The notes beneath the pieces were generated by a model. That model did no database searches and was not told the DNA's origin. It saw nothing but the letters and a program-made list of their open reading frames with translations. The position numbers were made by a program, and so were the translations under genes. 47,172 nucleotides of DNA from a virus: positions 1-47,172 of IMG/VR virus record IMGVR_UViG_3300019135_000026. One strand, 5' to 3'. Below are positions 35,966 to 43,899 of this stretch, piece by piece (position 1 is the stretch's first letter; every line of letters begins with the position of its first letter).

Positions 35966-37602
35966 CCGACACCGGCGCGATGCCCACCCGCTTCCGCGAG
36001 GCGCGCGCCTCGCTGAGCTACGTCAACGAGGCCGGGGTCCCCGAGTCCGTCGCCGACGCCGCGCTGCGTTCCCAGGAGGTCGCCCAGGCGCTGTCGGGCT
36101 GGATGCAGCGGGCCAAGGGCGAGACCCGCACCGTGGACGTGTTCAACCGGCACGGCTACAACCGCGCCGACCACATCTTCGCCCAGATGGGCCAGTGCGC
36201 CGCCGCGGTAGAGGACGACGACGTGCTGTCCACCGCCGCCGACGTCACCGAAGCGCTGATGTTCCAGAAGGTCCATTTCGAGCTGAACAACGAGGACGAG
36301 CAGGACATCTGGAACCAGTACGGCGCGGAGCTTGACCTGGACTCCCGGCTGCGCGAGATGGGCCGCGAGCTGTACAAGGTCAGCCAGTTCTACGCCGGGC
36401 TGTGGTGGGACGAGCGGGTCTACACGGTGCGGACCCCCCCGGCCCGCCGAGGCGGCGGCGGGCGCGGCAACCGCACCCGCCGCAAGCAGTTCGCGCTGCG
36501 CCTGCCGACCGCCATCACCCTGCTTGACCCCACCAAGGTGCTGCCGGTGGGCAGCATGCTGTTCGGTCGCGAGCGCTTCGCCTACATCGCCGACCCCGAC
36601 GAGCACCGCGCGTTCGGGTCGGCGTTGGGCGGCGACATCGTCGACGAGGTCGTCCTCAAGCTGGTCGAGCGGCGCTACAACCCGCCCCCCGCGGAGCAGC
36701 GGCTGCTGGCTGACCTTGACCTGCCCGCCGACCGGCTGTGGCTGATGCGCGCCGACGCGGTCTTCCGCCACACCCTCACCAGGGCGTCCTACGAACGCTT
36801 CGCGCTGCCCCGGCTGCGCGCCGCGCTGCCGGTGCTGGAGTTGAAGCAGCACCTGCGCGCCTCGGACCGTTCCACCCTGATCGGCAACACCAACTTCATC
36901 GTGGTGATCCGCAAGGGCAGCGACAAGATCCCCGCCCAGCCCGCCGAGATCGAGAACCTCCAAGAGCAGGTCCGCGTCGTCGCCCGCCTGCCCATCCTCG
37001 TCGGTGACCACCGCCTGTCGGTCGACATCGTCACCCCGCCCACCGACAACACCCTGATCGAGTCGCGCTACTCGGTGCTGGACGCCCGGCTGGTGTTCAA
37101 GGCCCTGGGCACCTTCCAGCCGCAGGTGCAGGGCGGCAACACCGGCGGGCGCAGCGTGTCAGAGATGAGCCGTGTCGTCGCCCGCGGTCTTGAGGCCCGC
37201 CGCCACCAGTTGGGCCGCACCCTGGAGGCGCGCCTGTTCGCCCCCATCGTGGCCGCCAACCCCGAGCAGCTCACCGAGCGGCCCGGCCTGACGTTCTCGC
37301 CCCGCCGGGTGGCGCTGGAGTTCAACACCGACATCGTCAACGCCGTGCTCAAGGTCCGCGACCGCGGCGACCTGTCGCGCGAGACCATGCTGGAAGAGCT
37401 GGACTACGACCAGGACACCGAGTACCTGCGCCGCGTCCGCGAGGCCGACGACTACGACGACGGTTTCCAGTCCATCGTCCCGCACAACTCCCCGCAGGCC
37501 AACCCGTTCGGCAAGCCGACCGACCCCGACACCACCCCCGAGGGGGGACGCCCCAGCGGGGTCGTCGAGGACGAGCCGCGCCAGCCAGCCCAGGGTGCCT
37601 AG
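35962..37602 (+). CDS. Portal protein (546 aa)
   Basis: I chose the GTG at 35962, which overlaps the previous stop as in most junctions here; GTG at 35953 is possible. Order and content fit a portal: an N-terminal domain, a helical wing (EEALMF-like VTEALMFQKVHFELNNEDEQ), a stem region with LRLPTAITLLDPTKVLPVGS, a long hydrophilic clip segment, and a C-terminal helix bundle (RGLEARRHQLGRTLEARLF). The portal forms the dodecameric ring at one vertex. The acidic, disordered tail is common in portals. Confidence 0.88.
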   Translation: MTDTGAMPTRFREARASLSYVNEAGVPESVADAALRSQEVAQALSGWMQRAKGETRTVDVFNRHGYNRADHIFAQMGQCAAAVEDDDVLSTAADVTEALMFQKVHFELNNEDEQDIWNQYGAELDLDSRLREMGRELYKVSQFYAGLWWDERVYTVRTPPARRGGGGRGNRTRRKQFALRLPTAITLLDPTKVLPVGSMLFGRERFAYIADPDEHRAFGSALGGDIVDEVVLKLVERRYNPPPAEQRLLADLDLPADRLWLMRADAVFRHTLTRASYERFALPRLRAALPVLELKQHLRASDRSTLIGNTNFIVVIRKGSDKIPAQPAEIENLQEQVRVVARLPILVGDHRLSVDIVTPPTDNTLIESRYSVLDARLVFKALGTFQPQVQGGNTGGRSVSEMSRVVARGLEARRHQLGRTLEARLFAPIVAANPEQLTERPGLTFSPRRVALEFNTDIVNAVLKVRDRGDLSRETMLEELDYDQDTEYLRRVREADDYDDGFQSIVPHNSPQANPFGKPTDPDTTPEGGRPSGVVEDEPRQPAQGA

Positions 37603-38367
37603 ATGGACACGCGTCTGTCCATCCTCACCCCGGTCATCGCCCGCGACGCACGCTACCTGGCACGGCTGTGGTCCAGCCTCCGCAGACTCGACCTCGCCAG
37701 TGAGTTCTGTGGCCGGTGGGAGTGGCTGATCCAAGACGACTCCCCCGACGGGGTCGCCGACGCCAGCTGGCTGCCGCCCGACGCGCTGGACGATCCGCGC
37801 GTCAAGATCCACCACGCCGGACGCCCCGGCGGTGCGGCAGCCGCCCGCAACCTCGCGCTGACCCGCGCGTCGGGCAGGCTGCTGGCCCCCGTCGACGCCG
37901 ACGACGAGGTCGAACCCGCCGGGCTGGCCGCCCTGGCCGACCTGCTGGACAGCAACGCCGACCTCGCCTGGGCGGCACCGACACGCTGGGACGTCATCGA
38001 CGCCGACGGCGCGACCGTCGAACAGCGGCGCAGCCGCTGGCCGCACCTGGGCGGCGGGGTGAACCTGCTGATCGGTCCCGGCCTGCTGCGCGCCACCTGG
38101 CAGCAGCTGGGAGCCAACCCGTGCCCGCCCAACCAGACGGTCTACCGCACCCAGGCGGTCTGGGACGCGGGCGGCTGGCCGGGACTGATCATCGAACAAG
38201 ACCTCGCGCTGCTGCTGCGCGTCTCCGATCGCCACCCCGGCGGCTTCCTGGACGTCGCCTCGGTCCGCGCCCGGCGCTGGGACGGCCAGCTCACCGCCGC
38301 CGACCCCGCCCGCGACACCGTCCTGGCCGCCGAGGCGGTCCACCACGCCCGCGCCGCACTCACCTGA
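37603..38367 (+). CDS. GT2-family glycosyltransferase (254 aa)
   Basis: ATG at 37603, directly after the portal stop. LSILTPVIARD (5-15), WLIQDDSPDG (41-50), GRPGGAAAARNLAL (73-86) and LAPVDADDEVEP (94-105, DxD metal site at D98-D100) are the GT-A fold landmarks of GT2 enzymes. The C-terminal part (IIEQDLALLLRV, with ED-like acceptor-side acids) fits. It transfers a sugar from a nucleotide donor; the place within the head operon suggests a virion protein as acceptor. Glycosylated capsids and tails are known in actinophages. A GACACGCGTC copy overlaps its first codons. Confidence 0.85.
   Translation: MDTRLSILTPVIARDARYLARLWSSLRRLDLASEFCGRWEWLIQDDSPDGVADASWLPPDALDDPRVKIHHAGRPGGAAAARNLALTRASGRLLAPVDADDEVEPAGLAALADLLDSNADLAWAAPTRWDVIDADGATVEQRRSRWPHLGGGVNLLIGPGLLRATWQQLGANPCPPNQTVYRTQAVWDAGGWPGLIIEQDLALLLRVSDRHPGGFLDVASVRARRWDGQLTAADPARDTVLAAEAVHHARAALT
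37605..37615. repeat. GACACGCGTC palindrome-family copy
   Basis: GGACACGCGTC overlaps the first codons of the glycosyltransferase gene. It is flanked by TGTCCATCC, close to the flank of the copy at 43827. Confidence 0.6.
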
Positions 38368-38375
38368 CGCCATCT

Positions 38376-38386
38376 GAACGCGCGTC
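38376..38386. repeat. AACGCGCGTC palindrome-family copy
   Basis: GAACGCGCGTC in the 36-base gap between the glycosyltransferase and the next gene, followed by GATCC. Confidence 0.55.
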
Positions 38387-38403
38387 GATCCGAGACCAAC
38401 CCC

Positions 38404-39006
38404 ATGGCCCCCACCCCCGACGCCGCCCCGGCCGCCCCCGAAGACGCCCGCGTGTTCACCGCCGCGCAGCGCAAGCGCGCCGCCAGCGCCGGAACCGCCC
38501 TGCCCGACGGCAGCTTCCCGATCGTCACCGTCGCCGACCTGCGCAACGCCATCGCCGCCTACGGCCTGGCCGCCAACAAGGCCGCCGCCAAGGCCCACAT
38601 CATCCGCCGCGCCCGAGCGCTGGGCGCCACCAAGCTGCTGCCCGCCAGCTTCAAGCCCGGCGACCGCGCCAGCACCCAGGAGACCGTCATGCACGCCTGT
38701 CCCGACTGCGACCGCACCGGGTTCACACCCGCCGGGCTGGCCGAGCATGCCGCGGCGGTCCACACCCACGCCGAGGTCCAGCAGCTGCTGACCGCGGCGA
38801 TCCGGCGCAAGACCGTCGACGACATGGGCCGCAGCCGCTACCCCTACATCCGCGACGTCGCCGACGACTGGGTCGTCTATGACCTGGACGAGCGTCTGTA
38901 CCGCGCGTCGTACTCGGTCACCGGCGACGGCGTGGTCGACATCAAGGACGGCGTCGAGGTGGTCGCCAAGACCAGCTACGTGCCGGTCAAGCGGAGCAGC
39001 TCGTGA
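38404..39006 (+). CDS. Multidomain head-module protein with zinc finger (200 aa)
   Basis: ATG at 38404. Three parts: residues ~15-85 (DGSFPIVTVADLRNAIAAYG; AHIIRRARALGATKLLPASF) match a small domain widespread in phage head proteins; residues ~98-122 (CPDCDRTGF, then HAAAVH) form a C2H2-like zinc finger; residues ~140-200 (YPYIRDVADDWVVYDLDERL; YRASYSVTGDG) form a further domain often found with head proteases. It is probably an internal head or protease-substrate protein. Its stop overlaps a tiny coupled gene. Confidence 0.78.
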   Translation: MAPTPDAAPAAPEDARVFTAAQRKRAASAGTALPDGSFPIVTVADLRNAIAAYGLAANKAAAKAHIIRRARALGATKLLPASFKPGDRASTQETVMHACPDCDRTGFTPAGLAEHAAAVHTHAEVQQLLTAAIRRKTVDDMGRSRYPYIRDVADDWVVYDLDERLYRASYSVTGDGVVDIKDGVEVVAKTSYVPVKRSSS

Positions 39007-39167
39007 CCGGCGCCCAGCTCGGCGACCAGCCCGAGCACGACGAGGCCACCGCCGCCATGGTTCAGGCGCAGTGGGACCTGGTGGAGGCCAGCGGCATCGA
39101 CAAGGTCCACCCCGACGGCGTCAACCCCGACGGGCGGCCCACCCCGCCCAGCAAGCCCGACGCCTGA
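39003..39167 (+). CDS. Small coupled head-module protein (54 aa)
   Basis: GTG at 39003 overlaps the previous stop and the TGA overlaps the ATG of the protease gene (TGATG). The product is acidic (AQLGDQPEHDEATAAMVQAQ) with a proline-rich tail (GVNPDGRPTPPSKPDA). It is shorter than the usual cutoff, but the double overlap in a structural operon supports it. Confidence 0.65.
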   Translation: MTGAQLGDQPEHDEATAAMVQAQWDLVEASGIDKVHPDGVNPDGRPTPPSKPDA

Positions 39168-39925
39168 TGATGGACACGCTGGTCATCGACCGCGGCGACC
39201 GCGCCCTGCTGGTCACCCCCGCCCGCCGCATCACCGCCGCCGACCAGCTCGGCGGCGACACCGCCGCACGCTGGGACCCCGACCGCACCAACCCCCACGT
39301 GAAGTGGATCGCGGGCAACTACGCCGAGTCTGACCGGCCCAACTCCAACACCCAGTACTGGACCGGCGCCGAGCTGGCCGCCGCCGAACCGACGATCCGC
39401 TACTCGCCGCTGAACATGGTCCACAAGACCCGCCAGCCCGTCGGGTTCCTGCACTCCACCGCAGCGCTGCCCGCCGACGACCACGACGTCGAGGGCGCGA
39501 TCCGCATCGAGGTGCTCGCCGGGCTGTGGGAGCACGTGTTCCCCTTCGAGTCCGCCCTGGTCGACGCAGCCGCCGAACGCGACGCGCTGTTCCTGTCCAT
39601 GGAGTGCGTCGGCACCCACCTGCACTGCACCGGACCTGACGGCTGCGAGCAGTCCTTCATCTACGGCCAGACCGACGACTACTGCACCCACCTGCAAGAA
39701 CGGTCCAGCTACCGCCACATCGTCAACCCCGCCTTCCGCGGCTGCGCGCTGATCGTCCCGCCCGTGCGGCCCGGCTGGAGCGGCGCCACCGCCGAGGTCC
39801 TCGCCGCGGTCACCGACGAGGCCACCAAGCTCGCCGCGCGCGCCGCCGCCACCCCCGGAAGCCCCGAGCTTGACGCTGTGACCTGGGAGTACCTGATGGC
39901 CCAGGTGCTCACCGTCGCAGGCTGA
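39167..39925 (+). CDS. Probable head maturation protease (252 aa)
   Basis: ATG at 39167 (a second ATG follows directly). It sits in the usual place just before the scaffold. NMVHKTRQPVGFLH (83-96) offers H86 and DALFLSMECVGTH (139-151) offers S144, the serine-protease pair spaced as in T4 gp21-like prohead proteases. CTGPDGC nearby adds cysteines that may bind metal. It would cleave scaffold and capsid N-termini during maturation. The call is by motif spacing and position. Confidence 0.65.
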   Translation: MMDTLVIDRGDRALLVTPARRITAADQLGGDTAARWDPDRTNPHVKWIAGNYAESDRPNSNTQYWTGAELAAAEPTIRYSPLNMVHKTRQPVGFLHSTAALPADDHDVEGAIRIEVLAGLWEHVFPFESALVDAAAERDALFLSMECVGTHLHCTGPDGCEQSFIYGQTDDYCTHLQERSSYRHIVNPAFRGCALIVPPVRPGWSGATAEVLAAVTDEATKLAARAAATPGSPELDAVTWEYLMAQVLTVAG

Positions 39926-39937
39926 CCGCCCGCCTCC

Positions 39938-39966
39938 AGCGCCCCGCGACCGGCTTCCGGGGCGCT
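39938..39966 (+). terminator. 8-bp hairpin after protease gene
   Basis: AGCGCCCC (39938-39945) pairs with GGGGCGCT (39959-39966). It is followed at once by the palindrome copy at 39969. Partial terminator or processing site before the scaffold gene. Confidence 0.5.
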
Positions 39967-39968
39967 AC

Positions 39969-39980
39969 GGACGCGCGTCC
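39969..39980. repeat. GACGCGCGTC palindrome, intergenic copy before scaffold
   Basis: GGACGCGCGTCC, a perfect 12-bp palindrome, lies 50 bases before the scaffold start in the 107-base gap and is followed by ATTACATCC. Confidence 0.7.
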
Positions 39981-40032
39981 ATTACATCCGGCGACCGCGG
40001 CCACCGACTCCTCCTGACGAGAGGAGGTGCAG

Positions 40033-40770
40033 GTGAACGTGAATGAGACAGCCAAGCGGCTGCACGCCGAACTGCTGCAACTGCAGCCCGACGACGCGCG
40101 CCACGACGCCGACCTGTGCCCCATCTGCGCCGCCGAATCGGCGAGCGCTCGACCCGACCCCGAACCCCGCCAGGAGGGAGGGAAGCACACGTTGGACGCA
40201 GAGAAGCTCACCCAAGAGACCCACCAGGCGTTGGTTCGTGCGGCAGTCGAGCAGGCCACCGCCGAGTCCACCCGGAAGGTCAACGACCTCACCGCCCAGG
40301 TCGCCGCGCTGACCACCGAGCGCGACACCGCCGCGAGCCAGGCCGTCACCCTCACCGCCGAGAACGACCGGCTCAACGGCGAGCTGGATGCCGCACAGAT
40401 CCAGCTGCGCACCGTCAGCGACGAGAAGTCCGCGCTGGAGGCCGACCTGGCCGCCCGCGTCAAGGACGCTCAGCTCGCCGAGGTCGCCGCCGCCCGCGCC
40501 ACCCAGGTCCGCAACCTGCAGCTGTTCCCCGAGGACCACATCGCCGAGAAGGCCCGCAAGTGGGCCGAGGTCGACGAGACGGACTGGGCGGACCGGCTGG
40601 AGGAGTGGAAGACCATCCGCGGCACCGAGGGCGCCTCCGCCCCGCCCGTGAGCACCACCCCGGCGCCGGAGCAGGCATCAGCGCTCACCGGCTCCACCGA
40701 GGCCGCCCTGACCACGCCGTCCCTGCGCCGGACGGTGCTGGGGCTGCCCACCGCACGGAAGGAGGGGTAG
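40033..40770 (+). CDS. Scaffolding protein (245 aa)
   Basis: I chose the GTG at 40033, six bases after GAGGAG; GTGs at 40027 and 40039 are alternatives. An N-terminal CPIC knuckle (~35) precedes residues ~60-165 of coiled coil (KVNDLTAQVAALTTERDTAA; LNGELDAAQIQLRTVSDEK). The C-terminal part (EKARKWAEVDETDWADRLEE) is likely to bind the capsid protein. Scaffolds of this plan fill the prohead and are removed by the protease. Acidic and hydrophilic overall. Confidence 0.82.
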   Translation: MNVNETAKRLHAELLQLQPDDARHDADLCPICAAESASARPDPEPRQEGGKHTLDAEKLTQETHQALVRAAVEQATAESTRKVNDLTAQVAALTTERDTAASQAVTLTAENDRLNGELDAAQIQLRTVSDEKSALEADLAARVKDAQLAEVAAARATQVRNLQLFPEDHIAEKARKWAEVDETDWADRLEEWKTIRGTEGASAPPVSTTPAPEQASALTGSTEAALTTPSLRRTVLGLPTARKEG

Positions 40771-40776
40771 TCCGCC

Positions 40777-41319
40777 GTGTCCTACAGCCGCAACTTCGGG
40801 TTCAGGTCGTTCGAGAACATCGTCCGTGATGGGCGGTTCCGCACGCCCCGCACCGGTGATGCCTACCTGATCGGCACCGCGGTGATGGTGGACCCGGCAA
40901 CCCCGGGCTACTTCACCCGACCCGCCGCCGCTCAGCCCGCCACCCCGCTGTGCGGGATCGTGCTGTACGAGCACATCCAGCACCAGGGCACCGACATGGG
41001 GCTGACCAGCACCCATGACTCGCCCTACAACACCGCCCCCCCTGGGCGTTACGCCCAGATGATCCACGGGGTCGGCACCAAGGTGTGGTTCCGCAACACC
41101 GTCGACCGGTCGATGTACGACGGCCGGATCCAGGAGGGCGTGTCCCTCGTGGCGCTGGCCCCCGACGGCGTCACCGGCGTGCCGACCCTGGCCGTGGGTG
41201 ACTTCCTCACCCCCGCAGCCGACGGGACGTTCGTCGAGGGCAGCGCAGCCAACGGCTGGCTGATCGTCGAGCAGCTCAACCCCGCCACCGGCCTCGTTGA
41301 GGCCCGGTTCCGCTTCTAG
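40777..41319 (+). CDS. Head decoration protein (180 aa)
   Basis: GTG at 40777 after AAGGAGG. The protein is beta-rich with many glycine/proline turns (YLIGTAVMVDPATPGYFTRP; KVWFRNTVDRSMYDGRIQEG; GWLIVEQLNPATG), as for the small trimeric proteins that sit on the capsid. Its position between scaffold and major capsid protein is typical. It is separated from the capsid gene only by a ribosome site. Confidence 0.75.
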   Translation: MSYSRNFGFRSFENIVRDGRFRTPRTGDAYLIGTAVMVDPATPGYFTRPAAAQPATPLCGIVLYEHIQHQGTDMGLTSTHDSPYNTAPPGRYAQMIHGVGTKVWFRNTVDRSMYDGRIQEGVSLVALAPDGVTGVPTLAVGDFLTPAADGTFVEGSAANGWLIVEQLNPATGLVEARFRF

Positions 41320-41332
41320 GAGGTGTGACCAA

Positions 41333-42268
41333 ATGACAACCGCGAGCAAGGAATTGGTGGACGCGTTCGGGCGCACCCTGGACGAGAACCGCCGCAAGTA
41401 CGAGCTGTTCGAGAAGGCCAACCAGGAGGCGCGCAAGAACTGGGACAACCCCAGCTGGCGTGCCGAGTTCGCCGCAGAGCTGACCGAGTCGATCCTTTTG
41501 GGATTCGACTACGAGACGCTGGTGGACCGCTGGATCGAGACCGAGCGCACCGACTTCGATGGGCGCATCTTCATCCGTGAGGCCTCCGGCCTCAAGGCGT
41601 ACTACATGGCGCGCGGTGGCTACATCGAGGCGTCGGAACTGACCAGCGAGAACGCAGAGCTGCCCCGCGACATGGTCGGGGTGCACGTCTATGAGTTCGA
41701 CGACAAGCTGGTCAACAACTTCGCCGAGTCCGCCCAGACCCTTCGGGATCTGGCGATCCGGCGGATGGACGCCGAGATCAACCGGCGTGTCCACACCGTG
41801 CTGTCTGAGGCGATCCCCCCCGGCTCGCCCTACTACATCGCAACTCCCGGGCTGTCCAAGCCCGCACTGGACGCCGGTCTGCGCGCGGTCGCTGACACCT
41901 CGGAGTCCGACCTGGTCATCGTCGGTCGCGCCACCATGGTCGACCAGCTCGCCGACTTCGACGGCTACGGCGATGAGACCAAGGAGGAGATCCGCGACCG
42001 CGGGGTCCTGGGACGCTACCGCGGCGCCACCGTCATTCGTCTGCGCAACTTCAAGGACGAGGACAACCAGGCGTTCATCCCCGCCAACCAGCTGTGGATC
42101 ATGGGCCGCGACGCCGGGAAGTTCGGCTTCTACGGCGGCCTCAAGAGCAAGGAGTTCGAGGAGCAGGACAACTGGTACTGGCACTACCTCGCGCGGCGAG
42201 ACACCGGCCTTCTGGTGTACCACCCCGAGCGTGTCCGGCTTCTGGTCGACAGCAACCAGCAGCCGTAA
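41333..42268 (+). CDS. Major capsid protein (311 aa)
   Basis: ATG at 41333 after an AGGAGG box placed at the end of the previous gene. An N-terminal helical arm (DAFGRTLDENRRKYELFEKA) that may be processed, then HK97-type features: an E-loop-like beta region (LGFDYETLVDRWIETERTDF), a spine helix (ETLRDLAI-like QTLRDLAIRRMDAEINRRVH), and A-domain strands (ESDLVIVGRATMVDQLADF; VIRLRNFKDEDNQAFIPAN). Location, length and strong translation signal support the call. Confidence 0.88.
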   Translation: MTTASKELVDAFGRTLDENRRKYELFEKANQEARKNWDNPSWRAEFAAELTESILLGFDYETLVDRWIETERTDFDGRIFIREASGLKAYYMARGGYIEASELTSENAELPRDMVGVHVYEFDDKLVNNFAESAQTLRDLAIRRMDAEINRRVHTVLSEAIPPGSPYYIATPGLSKPALDAGLRAVADTSESDLVIVGRATMVDQLADFDGYGDETKEEIRDRGVLGRYRGATVIRLRNFKDEDNQAFIPANQLWIMGRDAGKFGFYGGLKSKEFEEQDNWYWHYLARRDTGLLVYHPERVRLLVDSNQQP

Positions 42269-42292
42269 CCAGCCCGCACCTCGATGAGGTCA

Positions 42293-42325
42293 CAACAAGC
42301 CCCCGCCGATGGCGGGGGCTTGTTG
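42293..42325. terminator. Perfect 15-bp terminator hairpin after the capsid gene
   Basis: CAACAAGCCCCCGCC (42293-42307) pairs with GGCGGGGGCTTGTTG (42311-42325) around GAT. It sits 24 bases past the capsid stop and ends with TTGTTG, the nearest to a T-rich tail seen in the window. Confidence 0.85.
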
Positions 42326-42425
42326 CATGCCACGGACCCCACCGTCCCGCGCGCCTTGCGCGATACGTCCGGATTGCGGCATGCTGCCGCGCGTCACATC
42401 CGCCTCACGTGCCGTACAGGTGCCC

Positions 42426-42707
42426 ATGCTCACCATCCTGCTCGTCGCCCTCGTCGCCGCCCTGACGGTGTGCGTGCTGGCCGCCATCGGCGCCCTGATG
42501 CGCGCCAACCGGCGCCAGGCCGCGCTGATCTCCGCCCAGGCGATCCAGATGCACCAGACCGCGGCGGACCAGGCGGTCATCGCCACCTCGCTGCGGCTGA
42601 TCCGCGACTCCACCGCCGACGAGGACTACCGGCTGCTCATCGAACGCGAGCTGGACCGGATGCCGCATGCGTACCTGCCGCTCGGTGACCCCGAGGACTC
42701 ACGATGA
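42426..42707 (+). CDS. Single-span membrane protein (93 aa)
   Basis: I chose the ATG at 42426 with GTG at 42420 as alternative. Residues 2-25 (LTILLVALVAALTVCVLAAI) are one membrane span; the rest is a cytoplasmic helix (ISAQAIQMHQTAADQAVIAT; DEDYRLLIERELDRM). It overlaps the band-7 gene by four bases, so the two are a unit. The layout recalls small partners of SPFH proteins. Confidence 0.8.
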   Translation: MLTILLVALVAALTVCVLAAIGALMRANRRQAALISAQAIQMHQTAADQAVIATSLRLIRDSTADEDYRLLIERELDRMPHAYLPLGDPEDSR

Positions 42708-43765
42708 CCCCCACCATCCGCAGCGTGTCGACCCTGGCCGCCCTGGCGCTGCTCGCCGCAGGCTGCGGGCTGGCGTCGGCTTCACCCAACCAGCTGTGCC
42801 TGCAGTACGGCGGCGGCATCAGCGAGGACAGGCAGTTCAAGCAGGTGATCCCGCCGGGCACCAACAACCAGACCATCGACGCTGGCGACGGCGTCTACTG
42901 CTATCCCAACGACCAGCGCACCTACCGGATCACCTCCCGCGCCGACGAGGGCGACAGCGGCTACGCCGACTCCATCGAGGTGGCGACCTCCTCGGGCGCG
43001 ACCGTGCAGCTGGAGGCGATCGTCAACTTCAAGCTCACCCAGGACCCCGAACTGCTGCAGCGCTTCCACAACGACGTCGGCCTGCGCACCGGCGCCTGGT
43101 ACGCCATGGACCAAGACCCCACCGTCCCCGACCCCGGCTGGGCGGCGATGCTCACCCAGTACTTCCGCCCGGCGCTGAACACCGCCGCCAGCGAAGTCGC
43201 CCGCCGCTACACCGTGGACCAGCTGGCCACCGGCCAGGACGAACCCGCAGTGCCCGCCCCCGCCACGGCCTCCGCAGTGCCGGAGCAGCAGTCCACCCGG
43301 GCCGAGTTCGAGCGGGCCATCGCCATGGCCTTCAAGAGCAACTTGATCGCCGGGATCGGCGGGGACTACTTCTGCGCCCCGTCCTACACCGGGGTCCCGC
43401 GAGACGACGCCCCGCCGCCCAACGAGGACGACAGCGTCGATGACCCCACAGGCTGCGGGGACCTGGAGTTCCGCCTCGAACGTGTGATCGCACCCCCGGC
43501 GGTGCTGGACAACTACGCGCGCCTGGAGGCGGCGCTGATCGCCGAGGAGACCGCCCGGCGCCAGATCGACGTCGCCGCCCAGGAACGCCAGGCGATCCAG
43601 TCCATCGTCGACGTCGTCGGCCCCGAGGTGTACGCCTGCCTGGAGGCCTACGACGCGGTGATCGAGGCCAACAACCGCACCGATCCCGCCGCGCCCAAGA
43701 TCGCCCCGCCGCCGTGCCTGACCGGCGCCGCAGGCGGCAACGTGCTCATCAGCCCCGGCGGGTAG
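42704..43765 (+). CDS. Band-7/SPFH-like lipoprotein (353 aa)
   Basis: ATG at 42704. Residues 1-21 are a lipoprotein signal with lipobox LLAAGC, acylated at C21. Residues ~55-240 follow the SPFH (band-7) pattern of a beta-rich start (TVQLEAIVNFKL) and a helical part (RAEFERAIAMAFKSNL), and residues ~260-315 are a coiled helix (NYARLEAALIAEETARRQID). SPFH proteins form large membrane rings, and band-7-like membrane proteins are known in actinophages. It lies between two strong terminators with its partner. Confidence 0.82.
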   Translation: MTPTIRSVSTLAALALLAAGCGLASASPNQLCLQYGGGISEDRQFKQVIPPGTNNQTIDAGDGVYCYPNDQRTYRITSRADEGDSGYADSIEVATSSGATVQLEAIVNFKLTQDPELLQRFHNDVGLRTGAWYAMDQDPTVPDPGWAAMLTQYFRPALNTAASEVARRYTVDQLATGQDEPAVPAPATASAVPEQQSTRAEFERAIAMAFKSNLIAGIGGDYFCAPSYTGVPRDDAPPPNEDDSVDDPTGCGDLEFRLERVIAPPAVLDNYARLEAALIAEETARRQIDVAAQERQAIQSIVDVVGPEVYACLEAYDAVIEANNRTDPAAPKIAPPPCLTGAAGGNVLISPGG

Positions 43766-43782
43766 CCGCCCCTACCCGCCGG

Positions 43783-43821
43783 GCGCGACGCCCCCGCTGA
43801 CCAGCCGCGGGGGCGTCGCGC
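43783..43821. terminator. Perfect 15-bp hairpin after the lipoprotein gene
   Basis: GCGCGACGCCCCCGC (43783-43797) pairs with GCGGGGGCGTCGCGC (43807-43821) around nine bases. It closes the two-gene cassette that opens after the hairpin at 42293-42325. Confidence 0.82.
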
Positions 43822-43826
43822 TGTTC

Positions 43827-43837
43827 GGACACGCGTC
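43827..43837. repeat. GACACGCGTC palindrome-family copy
   Basis: GGACACGCGTC lies directly after the terminator and is followed by TCCATCCCG, with ATG at 43900 downstream. Possibly part of the promoter or operator for the tail genes. Confidence 0.65.
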
Positions 43838-43899
43838 TCCATCCCGTTTTGCGGCCCGCCGAAGCCCTGACCTGGACCCGAACCAGGAGAGGACCGGCC

